63,624 nt of DNA from Rathayibacter iranicus NCPPB 2253 = VKM Ac-1602. GTDB taxonomy: Bacteria > Actinomycetota > Actinomycetes > Actinomycetales > Microbacteriaceae. The position numbers and the translations under genes are program-made. Every line of letters begins with the position of its first letter. Position 1 is the first letter of the stretch. A model generated the notes under the pieces. The model was not told where the DNA came from, made no database searches, and saw only the letters and a program-made list of their open reading frames with translations. This document shows positions 23,185 to 39,604 of the stretch, piece by piece. Where the stretch lies: positions 1 to 63,624 of the forward strand of contig NZ_QGDV01000017.1 of assembly GCF_003149025.1 (NCBI RefSeq), given 5' to 3'.

Positions 23185-23958
23185 ATGCTCACTGATCTGA
23201 CTGCCGGTGCCCTGGCTGACGCGGCTCGACGCCGCGAGAGCGCCCCGCTCGAGGTCGTGGAGGCCCGAGCTCTCGCCCGCAAGCCCGCGCTTGACGCGCT
23301 GGCTGCCCTCGCTCCCGCCGAGCGCGTGAAGATCATCGCCGAGGTCAAGCGGGCGAGCCCCTCTCGTGGAGCCCTCGCCGATATCCCTGACCCCGCCGAG
23401 CTGGCGGCGCTGTACGAGCGCGGCGGAGCGAGCGCGATCAGCGTCCTCACCGAGGAGCGCCGCTTCAAGGGATCGCTCGCCGACCTGGAGGCGGTCCGGG
23501 AGCGAGTCTCGATCCCGGTCCTGCGGAAGGACTTCATCGCCGAGCCTTACCAGGTGTTCGAGGCGCGCGCCGCCGGGGCCGACCTCGTCCTGCTGATTGT
23601 CGCCGCGCTCGAGCAGCCCCTGCTCACCGAGCTGCACGCCCTCGTGCTCGAGCTGGGGATGACTCCGCTCGTCGAGACCCACTCGGCCGACGAACTCGAG
23701 CGTGCCGTTGACCTCGGTGCGCGACTCATCGGTGTGAATGCGCGGAACCTCACGACCTTCGAACTCGACCGCGACCTCTTCGGACGGCTCTCCGAGCGGA
23801 TCCCTGCCGGTGCGGTGAAGGTGGCCGAGTCGGCGGTTAAGACGGCCGACGACGTTGCGCACTACCGCCGCTCGGGCGCCGACGTCGTCCTCGTGGGCGA
23901 AGCCCTCGTCACCGGTGGCGACCCGGTCTCCACTCTCGCCAGTTTCCTGGCTATCTGA
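23185..23958 (+). CDS. trpC: Indole-3-glycerol phosphate synthase
   Basis: TrpC closes the indole ring to give indole-3-glycerol phosphate. The 257-residue TIM barrel has the signature IIAEVKRASPSRG, then VLRKDFIAEPYQVFEARAAG, and the conserved GVNARNLTTFELD. ATG at 23185 starts one base after the preceding small membrane gene. The upstream open frame is a shadow of that gene. trpB follows after 21 bases. Confidence 0.96.
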   Translation: MLTDLTAGALADAARRRESAPLEVVEARALARKPALDALAALAPAERVKIIAEVKRASPSRGALADIPDPAELAALYERGGASAISVLTEERRFKGSLADLEAVRERVSIPVLRKDFIAEPYQVFEARAAGADLVLLIVAALEQPLLTELHALVLELGMTPLVETHSADELERAVDLGARLIGVNARNLTTFELDRDLFGRLSERIPAGAVKVAESAVKTADDVAHYRRSGADVVLVGEALVTGGDPVSTLASFLAI

Positions 23959-23979
23959 CCCCCCGTAAGGCGGTACTCC

Positions 23980-25187
<1,208 letters not shown>

Positions 25188-25191
<4 letters not shown>

Positions 25192-25988
25192 GCGGTCGGG
25201 GGCCGAGTGTCGCCGAGACCGTCCGGCGCCGAAACCAGGAGGCGGCCGGTGCGCTGATCGGCTACCTGCCCGTCGGCTTCCCTGACCTGCCCACGAGCAT
25301 CGATGCCGCGGTAGCGATGGCCGAGAACGGTGTCGACGCGATCGAGTTGGGCCTGCCCTATTCCGATCCCGTGATGGACGGGCCAGTGATCCAGGAGGCG
25401 ACCCAGGCCGCCATCGCCGGTGGCTTCCGCCTGCGCCACGGCTTCGAGGCGGTCCGCGAGATCCGGGCGCGCGTCGATGTGCCAGTTCTGGTGATGACCT
25501 ACTACAACCCCGTGCTGCAATACGGGGTCGAGCGTTTCGCGACCGACCTCGCCGACGCGGGCGGTTCCGGCCTCATCACCCCCGACCTCATCCCGGACGA
25601 GGGCGCCGAGTGGCTTGCGGTCTCGGAGCGGCTGGGGCTCGATCGCGTGTTCCTCGCGGCACCGTCCTCGACCGACGCGCGTCTGCGGCAAGCGGTCGAG
25701 CAGAGCCGCGGATTCGTCTACGCCGTCTCCACGATGGGCATCACGGGAGCGCGCACCGACGTCGACTCGGCCGCGCGCACACTCGTCGAGCGGCTCCGCG
25801 TCGCCGGCTCCGAGAGCGCGTGCGTCGGTCTCGGCATCTCGACCGGCGAGCAGGTCGCCGAGATCCTCGCCTACGCTGACGGCGCAATCGTCGGTTCCGC
25901 TCTGGTGCGCGCTCTCGCTTCCGGAGGCGTCGAGGCCGTCGCTGAGACGGCTCGCAGTCTCGCCGAGGGCACCCGGTCGGAGCGCTGA
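25188..25988 (+). CDS. trpA: Tryptophan synthase alpha chain
   Basis: TrpA cleaves indole-3-glycerol phosphate and passes indole to TrpB. The 266-residue TIM barrel contains [12 protein letters not shown], then [18 protein letters not shown] with the catalytic glutamate, the aspartate segment [15 protein letters not shown], and the [12 protein letters not shown] phosphate-binding loop. The GTG start overlaps trpB. lgt follows after an 85-base gap that carries TACAAT, a possible promoter element. Confidence 0.96.
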
Positions 25989-26073
25989 GCGCCTCCCGCT
26001 ACAATCGGGATGCCCGCCGGGGCACGGTTCAGCTGTGTCCGGGGACCCCCCTCCGTCGAAAGGTCGAGTACCG

Positions 26074-27042
26074 GTGTCCGTACCGCTGAGCATCCCGAGC
26101 CCCCCCGACGCGTGGAGTCAGTACGACCTCACGATCGGCAACTGGACGCTCGCGATCCACACTTACGCACTGTGCATCCTCGCGGGGATCATCGTGGCGA
26201 CGATCATGACCAACCAGCGTCTGAAGCGCCGCGGCGCCGAGCCGTGGGTCGTGCTCGACATCATCATCTGGGCGGTGCCGCTCGGTATCGTCGGCGCCCG
26301 GGCGTACCACGTGCTCACTCACCCCGGCGATTATTTCTCTGCCGGCGCCGACCCGTGGGAGGTCATCCGCATCTGGAACGGCGGCAACGCGATCTTCGGT
26401 GGCCTGATCGGCGGCGCGGTCGGGGCCTTCATCGGCTGCCGCTGGACGGGTGTCCGCTTCTGGACCTTCGCCGACGCCCTCGCGCCCGGCATGCTTGCCG
26501 CGCAGGCGCTCGGCCGTCTCGGCAACTGGTTCAACCACGAGCTGTTCGGTCTGCCGACCACGCTGCCCTGGGGCCTCGAGATCGAGCCGACCAACCCCGC
26601 CTTCCCCGTCGGGCTGGCGGTGGGCACGCTCTTTCACCCGACGTTCCTCTACGAGATCGTCTGGAACGTCGTCGGCATCGCCGTCATTCTGCTGCTGGAG
26701 CGTCGCCTCTCGCTGCAGTGGGGGACCGTCTTCGCCGCCTACCTCATCTGGTACGGCATCGGCCGCGTCTGGTTCGAGTCGATCCGGATCGACCCGAGCG
26801 AGTTCTTCCTGGGCATCCGCACGAACGTGTGGGCTGCTCTGCTGGCGGTGGTGATCGGCCTCCTGATCGTCGTGATCCAGAAGCGCGAGCACCCGGGTGC
26901 CGAACCGTCGGCGTACCGGCCAGGTCGCGAGTGGACGCCCGCTCCCGCTGAGATAGAATTCGAGGACGTCGAGTCCGACTCCGACACCACCACCCCTGCT
27001 TCCGGCATCGACGCCGAGAAGCCGCCGGTCTCCCGCACCTGA
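26074..27042 (+). CDS. lgt: Prolipoprotein diacylglyceryl transferase
   Basis: Lgt attaches diacylglycerol to the lipobox cysteine of prolipoproteins in the cytoplasmic membrane. The 322-residue protein has seven predicted transmembrane segments. The Lgt signature is around [16 protein letters not shown], and the conserved [16 protein letters not shown] contains catalytic-region residues. The C-terminal 50 residues are a hydrophilic, acidic extension. GTG at 26074 is chosen because conserved sequence ([16 protein letters not shown]) starts shortly after; upstream in-frame sequence is a shadow of trpA. Confidence 0.94.
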   Translation: MSVPLSIPSPPDAWSQYDLTIGNWTLAIHTYALCILAGIIVATIMTNQRLKRRGAEPWVVLDIIIWAVPLGIVGARAYHVLTHPGDYFSAGADPWEVIRIWNGGNAIFGGLIGGAVGAFIGCRWTGVRFWTFADALAPGMLAAQALGRLGNWFNHELFGLPTTLPWGLEIEPTNPAFPVGLAVGTLFHPTFLYEIVWNVVGIAVILLLERRLSLQWGTVFAAYLIWYGIGRVWFESIRIDPSEFFLGIRTNVWAALLAVVIGLLIVVIQKREHPGAEPSAYRPGREWTPAPAEIEFEDVESDSDTTTPASGIDAEKPPVSRT

Positions 27043-27281
27043 CGGAGGTCGCGGAGCCTCCGCAACCGCCGCCCACTTGCCCGAGACCCGCACGACCGCT
27101 CTCCTGCGGCGCAGCCACGAGCGCTGTCGCGGGCAGGTTGTCGCGCAGGCACCGCCGATGGCGCGCGACGCTCGCGCTGAGGCAGACCCGCGGCCCTCCC
27201 GATCGGGGGTCGCCCCTTCTTCTCCACCACCGCGGGCCAGCGACGTCCCGATCAGCCATCACCCCCGTGAGGACGGTTTCC
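27043..27281 (+). other. Gap between lgt and gltB
   Basis: About 240 bases with no convincing gene. A short hairpin (CGGAGG...CCTCCG, around 27043-27063) just after lgt might end that transcript. I do not see a clear promoter or a known riboswitch. The gltB frame is open through much of it, but without conserved sequence. Confidence 0.4.
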
Positions 27282-31869
<4,588 letters not shown>

Positions 31870-31877
<8 letters not shown>

Positions 31878-33327
31878 TCCCAAGGGATTCCTGAAAGTGC
31901 AGGACCGGGAGTTGCCCAAGCGGCGTCCCGTGTCTGTGCGCCTGATGGACTGGAAAGAGGTCTACGAGCAGGGCGACTCCGCCGTGCTGCGCCGCCAGGC
32001 GGGCCGCTGCATGGACTGCGGCATCCCGTTCTGCCATAAGGGCTGTCCGCTCGGGAACCTCATCCCGGAGTGGAACGACCTGATGTGGCGCGGCGAGGGC
32101 CGACAGGCGATCGAGCGCTTGCACGCGACCAACAACTTTCCGGAGTTCACGGGTCGGCTGTGTCCGGCGCCGTGTGAGTCGTCCTGCGTGCTCGGCATCA
32201 ACCAGCCGGCCGTCACGATCAAGCAGATCGAGGTTTCGATCATTGATCAGGCTTTCGGCAACGACTGGGTGCAGCCGCACCCGCCCGAGCGCCTCACCGG
32301 CAAGACTGTCGCAATCGTCGGCTCCGGCCCCGCAGGCCTCGCCACCGCACAGCAGCTCACCCGCGCCGGGCACACCGTCGCGGTCTACGAGCGAGACGAC
32401 CGCATCGGCGGACTCCTGCGCTATGGCATCCCCGACTTCAAGATGGAGAAGAAGCACCTTGAGCTGCGTCTGAATCAGATGAAGGCCGAGGGCACCCGCT
32501 TCCGCGCTGGCGTCGACATCGGCGCTGACATCACCTGGAACGACCTCCGCGCCCGCTATGACGCGGTCGTGATCGCCACGGGCGCGCTCGTTCCGCGCGA
32601 CCTCGCCATCCCGGGCCGCGACCTCGACGGAGTGCACTTCGCGATGGAGTACCTCGTGCAGTCCAACCACGCGATTGCGGGCGATCGGGTCTTCGAGCAG
32701 ATCTCCGCCGAGGGTAAGCACGTCGTGGTTCTTGGCGGAGGCGACACGGGGGCCGACTGCATCGGCACCGCCCATCGGCAGAAGGCCGCCTCGGTGACGA
32801 ACCTGGCGATCGGTCAGCAGCCGCCGTCGGAGCGCCCGGAGAGTCAGCCGTGGCCGATGGACCCCACGGTCTTCGAAGTCTCGAGCGCGCACGAGGAGGG
32901 CGGCGAGCGGATGTTCCTCGCCTCGACCGTCGAGTTCCTCGCGAACGAGGGTGGCGAGGTCCGCGCCGTGCGCGTGGCCGAGACCGAGTACCTCGACGGA
33001 CGCCGGGTCCCCAGGGCCGGCACCGAGCGCGAGATCCCGGCGGACTTGGTCCTGCTCGCCCTGGGCTTCACCGGCCCGGAGTCGGATCATCTCGGTCGCC
33101 AACTCGAGGTCCCCTTCACCGAACGTGGAAACGTCGCGCGAGGAGAGGCCTTCGAGACGAGCGCCCCCGGAGTTTTCGTGGCCGGCGACGCCGGTCGCGG
33201 GCAATCCCTCATCGTCTGGGCGATCGCGGAGGGCCGCTCGGTCGCGGCCGAGGTCGATCGCTATCTCGAAGGCACTACGCAACTGCCCGCGCCGGTCCGC
33301 CCGAACGACCGCGGCTTCACGCTCTAG
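31870..33327 (+). CDS. gltD: Glutamate synthase, small subunit
   Basis: GltD passes electrons from NADPH through FAD and iron-sulfur clusters to GltB. The 485-residue protein has the N-terminal cysteine clusters [17 protein letters not shown] and [12 protein letters not shown], an FAD-binding [15 protein letters not shown], and an NADPH-binding [14 protein letters not shown]. The GTG start overlaps the end of gltB by eight bases, coupling synthesis of the two subunits. Confidence 0.96.
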
Positions 33328-33422
33328 CCCTGCGGACGCGATAGTCTCGCCCCGCCAGAAATCAGCTCACCCTCCCCGCTAACCACGCGCCTCCGGGCGC
33401 AGAACAACGGAGCACCCCCTCA

Positions 33423-34868
33423 ATGAGACGAGCGAAAATCGTCGCCACCCTCGGCCCGGCAACATCGTCGTACGAGACCATTCGTGCGATCATCGACGCC
33501 GGCGTGGACGTGGCTCGCATGAACCTCAGTCACGGCAGCTATGACGTCCACGAGGCCGTCTACCGCATCGTCCGCAAGGCGGCGGACGACGCCGGTCGCG
33601 CGGTCGCGGTCCTGGTCGACCTGCAGGGTCCGAAGATCCGCCTGGGCAAGTTCGAGGGCGGCCCGTACGCCCTCGCTGAGGGTGACGTCTTCACGATCAC
33701 CACGGAAGAAGTCCTCGGCACCAAGGAACTCTCCGGCACCACCTTCAAGGGCCTGCCGGACGACGTGAACCCGGGCGACATGCTCTTGATCGACGACGGC
33801 AAGGTCGCGGTCCGCGTGACCGCCGTTGATGGCCCGCGCGTCGTCACCGAGGTCGTCGTGCCCGGCAACGTCTCGAATAACAAGGGCATCAACCTGCCCG
33901 GCGTCGCCGTCAATGTTCCCGCGCTCTCGCAGAAGGACGAGGACGACCTGCGCTGGGCGATCCGCCTCGGCGCCGACATCATCGCGCTCTCCTTCGTGCG
34001 CAACGCCAGCGACATCGTCCGCGTGCACGAGATCATGGCGGAGGAGGGTCGCAAGGCTCCCGTGATCGCCAAGATCGAGAAGCCGCAGGCGGTCGACAAT
34101 CTGCAAGAGATCATCGACGTCTTCGACGGCATCATGGTCGCCCGCGGTGACCTGGGCGTCGAGCTTCCCCTGGAGGCCGTGCCAATCGTGCAGAAGCGTG
34201 CCGTCGAACTCGCGCGCCGCTGGGCGAAGCCGGTCATCGTCGCCACGCAGATGCTCGAGTCGATGATCGAGAGCCCGCGCCCCACCCGCGCCGAGGCCTC
34301 GGATGTCGCAAACGCCATCCTCGACGGCGCGGACGCGGTCATGCTTTCGGGCGAGACCAGCGTCGGCGCGTGGCCCGTCGTCACCGTGCAGACCATGGCG
34401 CGCATCGTCGAGTCGACGGAGGAGCACGGCCTGGAGCGGATCCCTCCGCTCGGATCCAAGCCCCGCACCCAGGGCGGATCGGTCACCCTGGCCGCCGCCG
34501 AGGTTGCCGAGTTCGTCGAGGCAAAGTTTCTCTGCGTCTTCACGGAGTCCGGCGACTCAGTGCGCCGGATGACGCGCCTGCGCCACGGCATCCCGATCAT
34601 CGGGTTCACGCCGGAGCCCGCCGTCCGGCGTCGGATGGCGCTGAACTGGGGTGTGCAGTCGTTCGTCACGCCGCGGGTGAACCACACCGACGCGATGTTC
34701 GCGCAGGTCGACGCAGTGTTGCTGCGCGAGGGCCTGGCCGAGCCCGGCGAGATCGTCGTCGTCGTTTCCGGGTCGCCTCCCGGGCGTGCCGGCACCACCA
34801 ACGACATGCGGGTGCACATCGTCGGCTCGTCCAGCTCGACCGACCGCGTCGAGAACTGGGACCACTGA
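33423..34868 (+). CDS. pyk: Pyruvate kinase
   Basis: Pyruvate kinase converts phosphoenolpyruvate and ADP to pyruvate and ATP. The 481-residue protein has the start RRAKIVATLGPATSS, the active-site signature IAKIEKPQAVDNL, the MVARGDLGVELP motif, and the magnesium-binding region; the regulatory domain occupies about residues 350-480. A 95-base gap from gltD contains a weak -10-like TAGTCT. A strong intrinsic terminator follows the stop by 14 bases, so this is the end of a transcript. Confidence 0.97.
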   Translation: MRRAKIVATLGPATSSYETIRAIIDAGVDVARMNLSHGSYDVHEAVYRIVRKAADDAGRAVAVLVDLQGPKIRLGKFEGGPYALAEGDVFTITTEEVLGTKELSGTTFKGLPDDVNPGDMLLIDDGKVAVRVTAVDGPRVVTEVVVPGNVSNNKGINLPGVAVNVPALSQKDEDDLRWAIRLGADIIALSFVRNASDIVRVHEIMAEEGRKAPVIAKIEKPQAVDNLQEIIDVFDGIMVARGDLGVELPLEAVPIVQKRAVELARRWAKPVIVATQMLESMIESPRPTRAEASDVANAILDGADAVMLSGETSVGAWPVVTVQTMARIVESTEEHGLERIPPLGSKPRTQGGSVTLAAAEVAEFVEAKFLCVFTESGDSVRRMTRLRHGIPIIGFTPEPAVRRRMALNWGVQSFVTPRVNHTDAMFAQVDAVLLREGLAEPGEIVVVVSGSPPGRAGTTNDMRVHIVGSSSSTDRVENWDH

Positions 34869-34882
34869 GTCCAGCACTCTGG

Positions 34883-34912
34883 AGGGCCTGGTCGCACGCG
34901 CGACCAGGCCCT
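34883..34912 (+). terminator. Intrinsic terminator of pyk
   Basis: A perfect 13-bp stem (AGGGCCTGGTCGC / GCGACCAGGCCCT) closes over a four-base loop ACGC. It is followed by a T-rich stretch (TCGTCGTCTCGTCTG). It lies 14 bases after the pyk stop codon. This is the clearest rho-independent terminator in the window. Confidence 0.9.
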
Positions 34913-35038
34913 TCGTCGTCTCGTCTGTTCGAGGTGACGGACGCGAGGGACCCGTCGAGTCGTCGCGAGCGGTTGCTTCGGCACGAGAGGGGCAGCCCGT
35001 CGTGACGAGTCGTTTCTGACCGGGTCCCGCGAGAGCGT

Positions 35039-35920
35039 TTAGACGAGCGAGATGGTGAAGGACAGCGCCCGCTGCTCTCCGGGGGCGAGGACGAGCTGGC
35101 GCGGCTTGTCGATGATGTCGCCGTCCCAGCCCTCCGGGGTGGGGATGCTCCTCCATGGCTCGAGACAGACGAAGGGTGCGCCCACCGGCTTCCAGACCCC
35201 GACCACGTCGAAGTCGCCGGTGTCGACCTCGATCGAGCGGATCGCTCCGTCCGCTTCGAGGCGGAGGGAGCGCCGTCGCGGCTCGTCGAAGATCATCACT
35301 CCCTCTTTGAAATGCGCGTCGTTGACCGTCAGCACGCCGTTCGTGAGCGGTGCCGGGTGCCGCTGAGCAACCAGCAGATTCTCGGGGGCGCGGCGGTACC
35401 CCTCCGGCTCGGGCTGGGCGAAGCGGATGCGGTGCTCGCCGCGGCCGCCCGGAATCGGCAGGGCGAACGCCGGGTGGTTGCCGACCGAGACGCCGAGTGC
35501 GGTCGCACCGCGATTCTCGACCGTCTGGGTGATTCGTAGCGTCGATCCGGTCACCGCGTAGGCGATCAGCAGTGCCCAGTCGAAGGGGAAGACCGCACGG
35601 GTCGCGTCATCGCTGCGGAGCCGGAAGACGGCCTCATCGCCCGAGACGCCCGCGAGGTCGAAGACACGGTCGCGCGCGAAGCCGTGCTGCCCCATCCGGT
35701 GATCGACCCCGTCGTGATGCAGGGTATCGCCGGGCAGACGTCCGATGATCGGGAAGAGCACCGGCGCGTGCCTGCGCCACTCGGGCCCCGCTTGCCACAG
35801 GTACTCGCGGCCCTCAGCATCGCGGAGCGACGTCATCTCGGCTCCGGCGGTGGTCAGCGCGACACGAAGGCTGTCGCTGCCGAGGGTGAGGACGGTGGGC
35901 GCGGAGTCGCTGCTGCTCAT
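35039..35920 (-). CDS. Aldose 1-epimerase family protein
   Basis: Proteins of this galactose-mutarotase-like fold interconvert sugar anomers or act on phosphorylated hexoses (YeaD type). The 293-residue product shows LTTAGAEMTSLRDAEGREYLWQ near the start, the RMGQHGFARD histidine motif, VGNHPAFALP, and the glutamate region CLEPWRSIPTPEGW. The ATG encoding MSSSDSAPTV is chosen because earlier in-frame residues are low complexity and overlap the divergent helicase promoter. Substrate is not predictable. Confidence 0.85.
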   Translation of the reverse strand: MSSSDSAPTVLTLGSDSLRVALTTAGAEMTSLRDAEGREYLWQAGPEWRRHAPVLFPIIGRLPGDTLHHDGVDHRMGQHGFARDRVFDLAGVSGDEAVFRLRSDDATRAVFPFDWALLIAYAVTGSTLRITQTVENRGATALGVSVGNHPAFALPIPGGRGEHRIRFAQPEPEGYRRAPENLLVAQRHPAPLTNGVLTVNDAHFKEGVMIFDEPRRRSLRLEADGAIRSIEVDTGDFDVVGVWKPVGAPFVCLEPWRSIPTPEGWDGDIIDKPRQLVLAPGEQRALSFTISLV

Positions 35921-35997
35921 CCTCCGATTCTGCCCGCCGCGGCCGTGTGGGCGGGTGCCTGGAGAAGCGTGTCGGAGGTGCGTGACAGCATGGGGCG

Positions 35998-38900
35998 ATG
36001 CCCTCCGAGTCGCCCTCCCCATCCTCTTGGCGCGCCCGCGTCGGCGAGCTGAGCGGCTCGGTCGACGACGGCGCGGCCCCCGTGCTGAGGTCGACCGTGC
36101 GCACGCCGATCGGCTTGCAGTTCGAGCTGCGGAGGCTCGTGCGTCGTGCCGACGATCCGTGGCGTGCGCCGGCGAGCGAGCGGGTCACGGCTCCGCGCTA
36201 CGACCCCGAGGAGCGTCGAGAGTACCGTCTCGCGACCCGCCCCGTGGTCCAGGGCAGGGGAGGAGCCTGGAATCGCACGACCCTCACGTGGAAGTCGCTG
36301 AATTTCCAGACCCACCGGCTCTCTCTCGATCAGGGGCACCAGCGCTGGTTCGCCGAGTTCGCCGCCCTCCACCGCGCGACCCGCACGGTGCACCTGGGGC
36401 AGGATCCCGAGTGGATCCACCTCGACGACTATGAGAGCCCGCTGCTCTGGCGGCTCCTCGAGCAGGCGCAGGACGCGGGCATCCGGCTGCTCGCGCCCGA
36501 GAAGGGCGTCATCCGGCTCGGCGGTTCCGCGCAGGTGGGGGTCAGCGTGTCCGACGACTCAGGAGCCCTGCACCTGCGGCCCGTCCTTCGCATCGACGGG
36601 GTGGAACATCCGCTCGAGTCGGCGCGGCCGGTCGCGCGTCACGGTCTGTACCTGGTCGTGGGCGGCGATCCGTCGTCTCTCCGCCTCGCGCCGGCGCCTC
36701 TGCCCTTCGACGACGAGGAGCTGCGGTTGCTCGATCATGCGGAGGCGAGTGTGGTGCCCGCCGAGGATGTGCCCGAGTTTCTCCGCGAGCATCTGCCCGC
36801 CCTCCGGAGTCGGATTGCGCTGCGGGAGGAGGCGGTCGAACTGGTTCTCGATAAGCCGGAGCCGCCCCGCCTCGTGTGCACAGTGTCTTTCGAGCCTCGG
36901 CGCGTCGTCCGGGTCGGCTGGCACTGGCGGCGGATGCCGGACCGCGCGAGTGAACTCGACGGCACGGCCGATGTGGCGTTCGAGCGTGCGGTTCTGCGCC
37001 GGGTGCAGTCGGTCCTGGCCGAGGCGGGGGCGACGCTGGCGCCCGAGCCAGGTACGACCACTGTGCTGCGGGGCGCGGAGGCTGCGCTGTTCGTGGTCGA
37101 GCAGCTCCCCGCCATCGAGGTCGTCGGCGGTGTGCGCATCGAGCGGGAGGGTGTCGCTCCCGACTACCGCCTTCTGAACGGGCCGCTCACGCTCACCATC
37201 ACCGCCGTCGACACCGACAGCGCCGACTGGTTCGACCTCGGCGTCGTCGTGACGATCGGTGACGCGACCGTGCCGTTTCTCCCGCTCTTTCGCGCTCTGG
37301 CCGCGGGCGGCGACCGGATCCGACTGGTTGACCACTCCTATCTCTCGCTCGCGCACCCCGGTCTCGACCGGCTCCGCGAGCTGCTGACCCGCGCCGACGA
37401 GCTCGACGAGTGGGAGACGGGGCCGCGCCTCGGCCGGCACCAGAGTGCCCTCTGGGACGAACTGGAGGAGCTGGCCGACGAGAGCATCGCCTCCGCTGCC
37501 TGGCGGGACGTGCTCGCCTCCGCCCTGGCTGCCGGCTCCCCGTCGGACGTGGCGCCGCCCGAGGGATTGAGTGTTCGGCTTCGTCCCTACCAGCGCGAGG
37601 GCTACTCCTGGCTGGTGCACCGTGTGAGTTCCGGGCTCGGCGGAATCCTGGCCGACGATATGGGGCTCGGCAAGACCGTGCAGGCGCTCGCGATGATGCT
37701 GCACACTCTCGAGGAGGCGCGCCGCACCGGCACGAACAGCGCACCATTTCTCGTGGTCGCCCCTACGTCGGTCGTGCCCGGCTGGCGCACGGAGGCCGAG
37801 CGCTTCGCTCCGGGCCTTCGTGTGCACGTCGTCGGCAGCGCGCGGGAGGAGTCGATCGCCGCGATTCCCGCCCACACCGATGTCGTGCTCACCAGCTATG
37901 CGGTCCTGCGGCTCGGCGGGGAGCACTGGGCGGCGCGGGAGTGGTCGGCGCTGGTCCTCGACGAAGCTCAGTTCGTCAAGAATCCCGCCTCGCAGACCCA
38001 CCGTGCCGCCCGCGGCATCGGCGCACCCGTCACGATCGCCCTCACCGGCACTCCGCTCGAAAACTCGCTCGACGAACTGTGGGCCGTGCTCGCGCTGGTC
38101 GCCCCCGGGTTGCTGCCTCCGCTCCGACGCTTCCGCGAGGAGTACACCCGCCCGATCCTGCACGCCGAGGCGCCGATCGGCATCGCCTCGCCCGACCTCT
38201 CGGGCGGGCGGACGCTTCCCCACACAGAGGGCGCGCGCCGCCGCCTCGAACGCCTCCGCCGCCGGATCCGCCCCTTCCTCCTCCGCCGCACAAAGGAGGC
38301 GGTCGCCCCGGAACTGCCCGAGAAGCAGGAGCAGACGATCGAGGTCGTGCTTACTCCCGCCCACCGCGTGCTCTACGACAGCTACCTCCAGCGCGAGCGG
38401 CGCAAGCTCCTCGGGCTTGTCGACGATCTCGACCGCCAGCGGTTCACAGTGTTCCGCTCGCTCACACTCCTGCGCCTGCTCGCGCTCGACGCTTCGCTGG
38501 TCGATCCCGCATACCGGCACGTGCCCTCCGCCAAGCTCGACGTGCTGGTGGAACAGCTGGACGATGTCCTCGCGGAGGGGCGCCGAGCGCTCGTGTTCAG
38601 CACCTTCACGTCCTATCTCGCGCGGGCGGGGGAGCGGCTGCGGCGGCGCGGTATCCCCTTCGTTCAGCTCGATGGCTCCACTCGCGATCGGGTCGGGGTG
38701 ATCGAGGAGTTTCGCTCGGGGGCGGCGCCGGTCTTCCTGATCAGTCTCAAGGCGGGTGGCACCGGCTTGACCCTCACCGAGGCCGACCACGTCTTCGTCC
38801 TCGACCCCTGGTGGAATCCCGCCGCCGAGGCGCAGGCCGTCGATCGAGCACATCGGATCGGTCAACAGCGTCGGGTCAACGTCTACCGGCTGGTTGCAAA

Positions 38901-39033
38901 GGACACGATCGAGGAGAAGATCGTGCGCCTCCAGGAGCGCAAGGGGCGACTCAGCACCGCGGTGCTCGACGAGGGCGAGCTCTTCGCTCGGGCGCTGACG
39001 GCGGACGACGTGCGCGAGCTGCTCGCGGAGTGA
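35998..39033 (+). CDS. SNF2-family DEAD/DEAH helicase-like protein
   Basis: SNF2-type ATPases translocate on double-stranded DNA; bacterial members function in repair or transcription recycling, mostly unproven. In this 1011-residue protein the N-terminal 500 residues are a poorly conserved region. The ATPase core follows: YQREGYSWLVHR, P-loop ADDMGLGKTVQ, DEAQ box LVLDEAQFVKNP, LTGTPLENSL, and the C-terminal helicase lobe with SLKAGGTGLTLTEADHVF and QAVDRAHRIGQQRRV. Relatives often carry an N-terminal SWIM zinc domain; I do not see one here. Confidence 0.88.
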   Translation: MPSESPSPSSWRARVGELSGSVDDGAAPVLRSTVRTPIGLQFELRRLVRRADDPWRAPASERVTAPRYDPEERREYRLATRPVVQGRGGAWNRTTLTWKSLNFQTHRLSLDQGHQRWFAEFAALHRATRTVHLGQDPEWIHLDDYESPLLWRLLEQAQDAGIRLLAPEKGVIRLGGSAQVGVSVSDDSGALHLRPVLRIDGVEHPLESARPVARHGLYLVVGGDPSSLRLAPAPLPFDDEELRLLDHAEASVVPAEDVPEFLREHLPALRSRIALREEAVELVLDKPEPPRLVCTVSFEPRRVVRVGWHWRRMPDRASELDGTADVAFERAVLRRVQSVLAEAGATLAPEPGTTTVLRGAEAALFVVEQLPAIEVVGGVRIEREGVAPDYRLLNGPLTLTITAVDTDSADWFDLGVVVTIGDATVPFLPLFRALAAGGDRIRLVDHSYLSLAHPGLDRLRELLTRADELDEWETGPRLGRHQSALWDELEELADESIASAAWRDVLASALAAGSPSDVAPPEGLSVRLRPYQREGYSWLVHRVSSGLGGILADDMGLGKTVQALAMMLHTLEEARRTGTNSAPFLVVAPTSVVPGWRTEAERFAPGLRVHVVGSAREESIAAIPAHTDVVLTSYAVLRLGGEHWAAREWSALVLDEAQFVKNPASQTHRAARGIGAPVTIALTGTPLENSLDELWAVLALVAPGLLPPLRRFREEYTRPILHAEAPIGIASPDLSGGRTLPHTEGARRRLERLRRRIRPFLLRRTKEAVAPELPEKQEQTIEVVLTPAHRVLYDSYLQRERRKLLGLVDDLDRQRFTVFRSLTLLRLLALDASLVDPAYRHVPSAKLDVLVEQLDDVLAEGRRALVFSTFTSYLARAGERLRRRGIPFVQLDGSTRDRVGVIEEFRSGAAPVFLISLKAGGTGLTLTEADHVFVLDPWWNPAAEAQAVDRAHRIGQQRRVNVYRLVAKDTIEEKIVRLQERKGRLSTAVLDEGELFARALTADDVRELLAE

Positions 39034-39414
39034 TCGCGACCTCGCAGGAGCGTGCCAGCGGGGCCAGCATCCGGGCGCACATTGAGCGGATGAGCCGCCG
39101 CCCCCGACCCCGCGCCGACTAAATTGTGGCGCTCGAGACCGGCGACGACGCCGGTCTTTTCGGTCCTGGCAGCGCGGTCTGGGCGGTCAACGGCGGGCTC
39201 CCCACGATGATCGCAGGAGTGCGAGCGCTGCTAATGCAGACCTTGCATACCGGAGCGATGGCGGGCGTGCACGACTACTCCCGCTACCGCGAGGACCCGA
39301 TGGGACGCCTCGACAACACGGTCCGCTGGGTGCTGACGACGAGCTTCGGCGACACGGCGGCGGCGGGTGGTGCCGCGCGCTGGGTGACGGGGTAGGCCCG
39401 CAGCCTGCCGAGAG

Positions 39415-39604
39415 TCAGCCGCGTGGACGCGGCTTGTAATTCTCCCCCGCCCGGATGTTCCCGTTCTCTATCACACCGACCACCGTCAGGCCCACGGCCA
39501 CGACGACGATCAGCACACCCACCCGAGCAGGTTGAACCACTCACCGGTGAACGCCCCGTACATCTGCTCGCCGGCGATCGCGAAGTGAGCCGCCCAACGT
39601 TTTC
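39415..39604 (-). pseudogene. C-terminal remnant of a membrane protein gene
   Basis: Read on the minus strand, this piece encodes WAAHFAIAGEQMYGAFTGEW and then FNLLGWV. After a frameshift of one or two bases it continues as VLIVVVAVGLTVVGVIENGN, ending in KPRPRG and a TGA (39415-39417). It is therefore the broken tail of a one- or multi-pass membrane protein. The upstream part is cut off by the IS3 element. I do not recognise the family. Confidence 0.55.

Noticed and set aside
37410-39122. Long second plus-strand frame inside the SNF2 gene
   Set aside because: A shifted-frame shadow with Arg/Pro-rich low-complexity sequence. Only its last codons (39030-39122) are used, as the start of the MpaB pseudogene.
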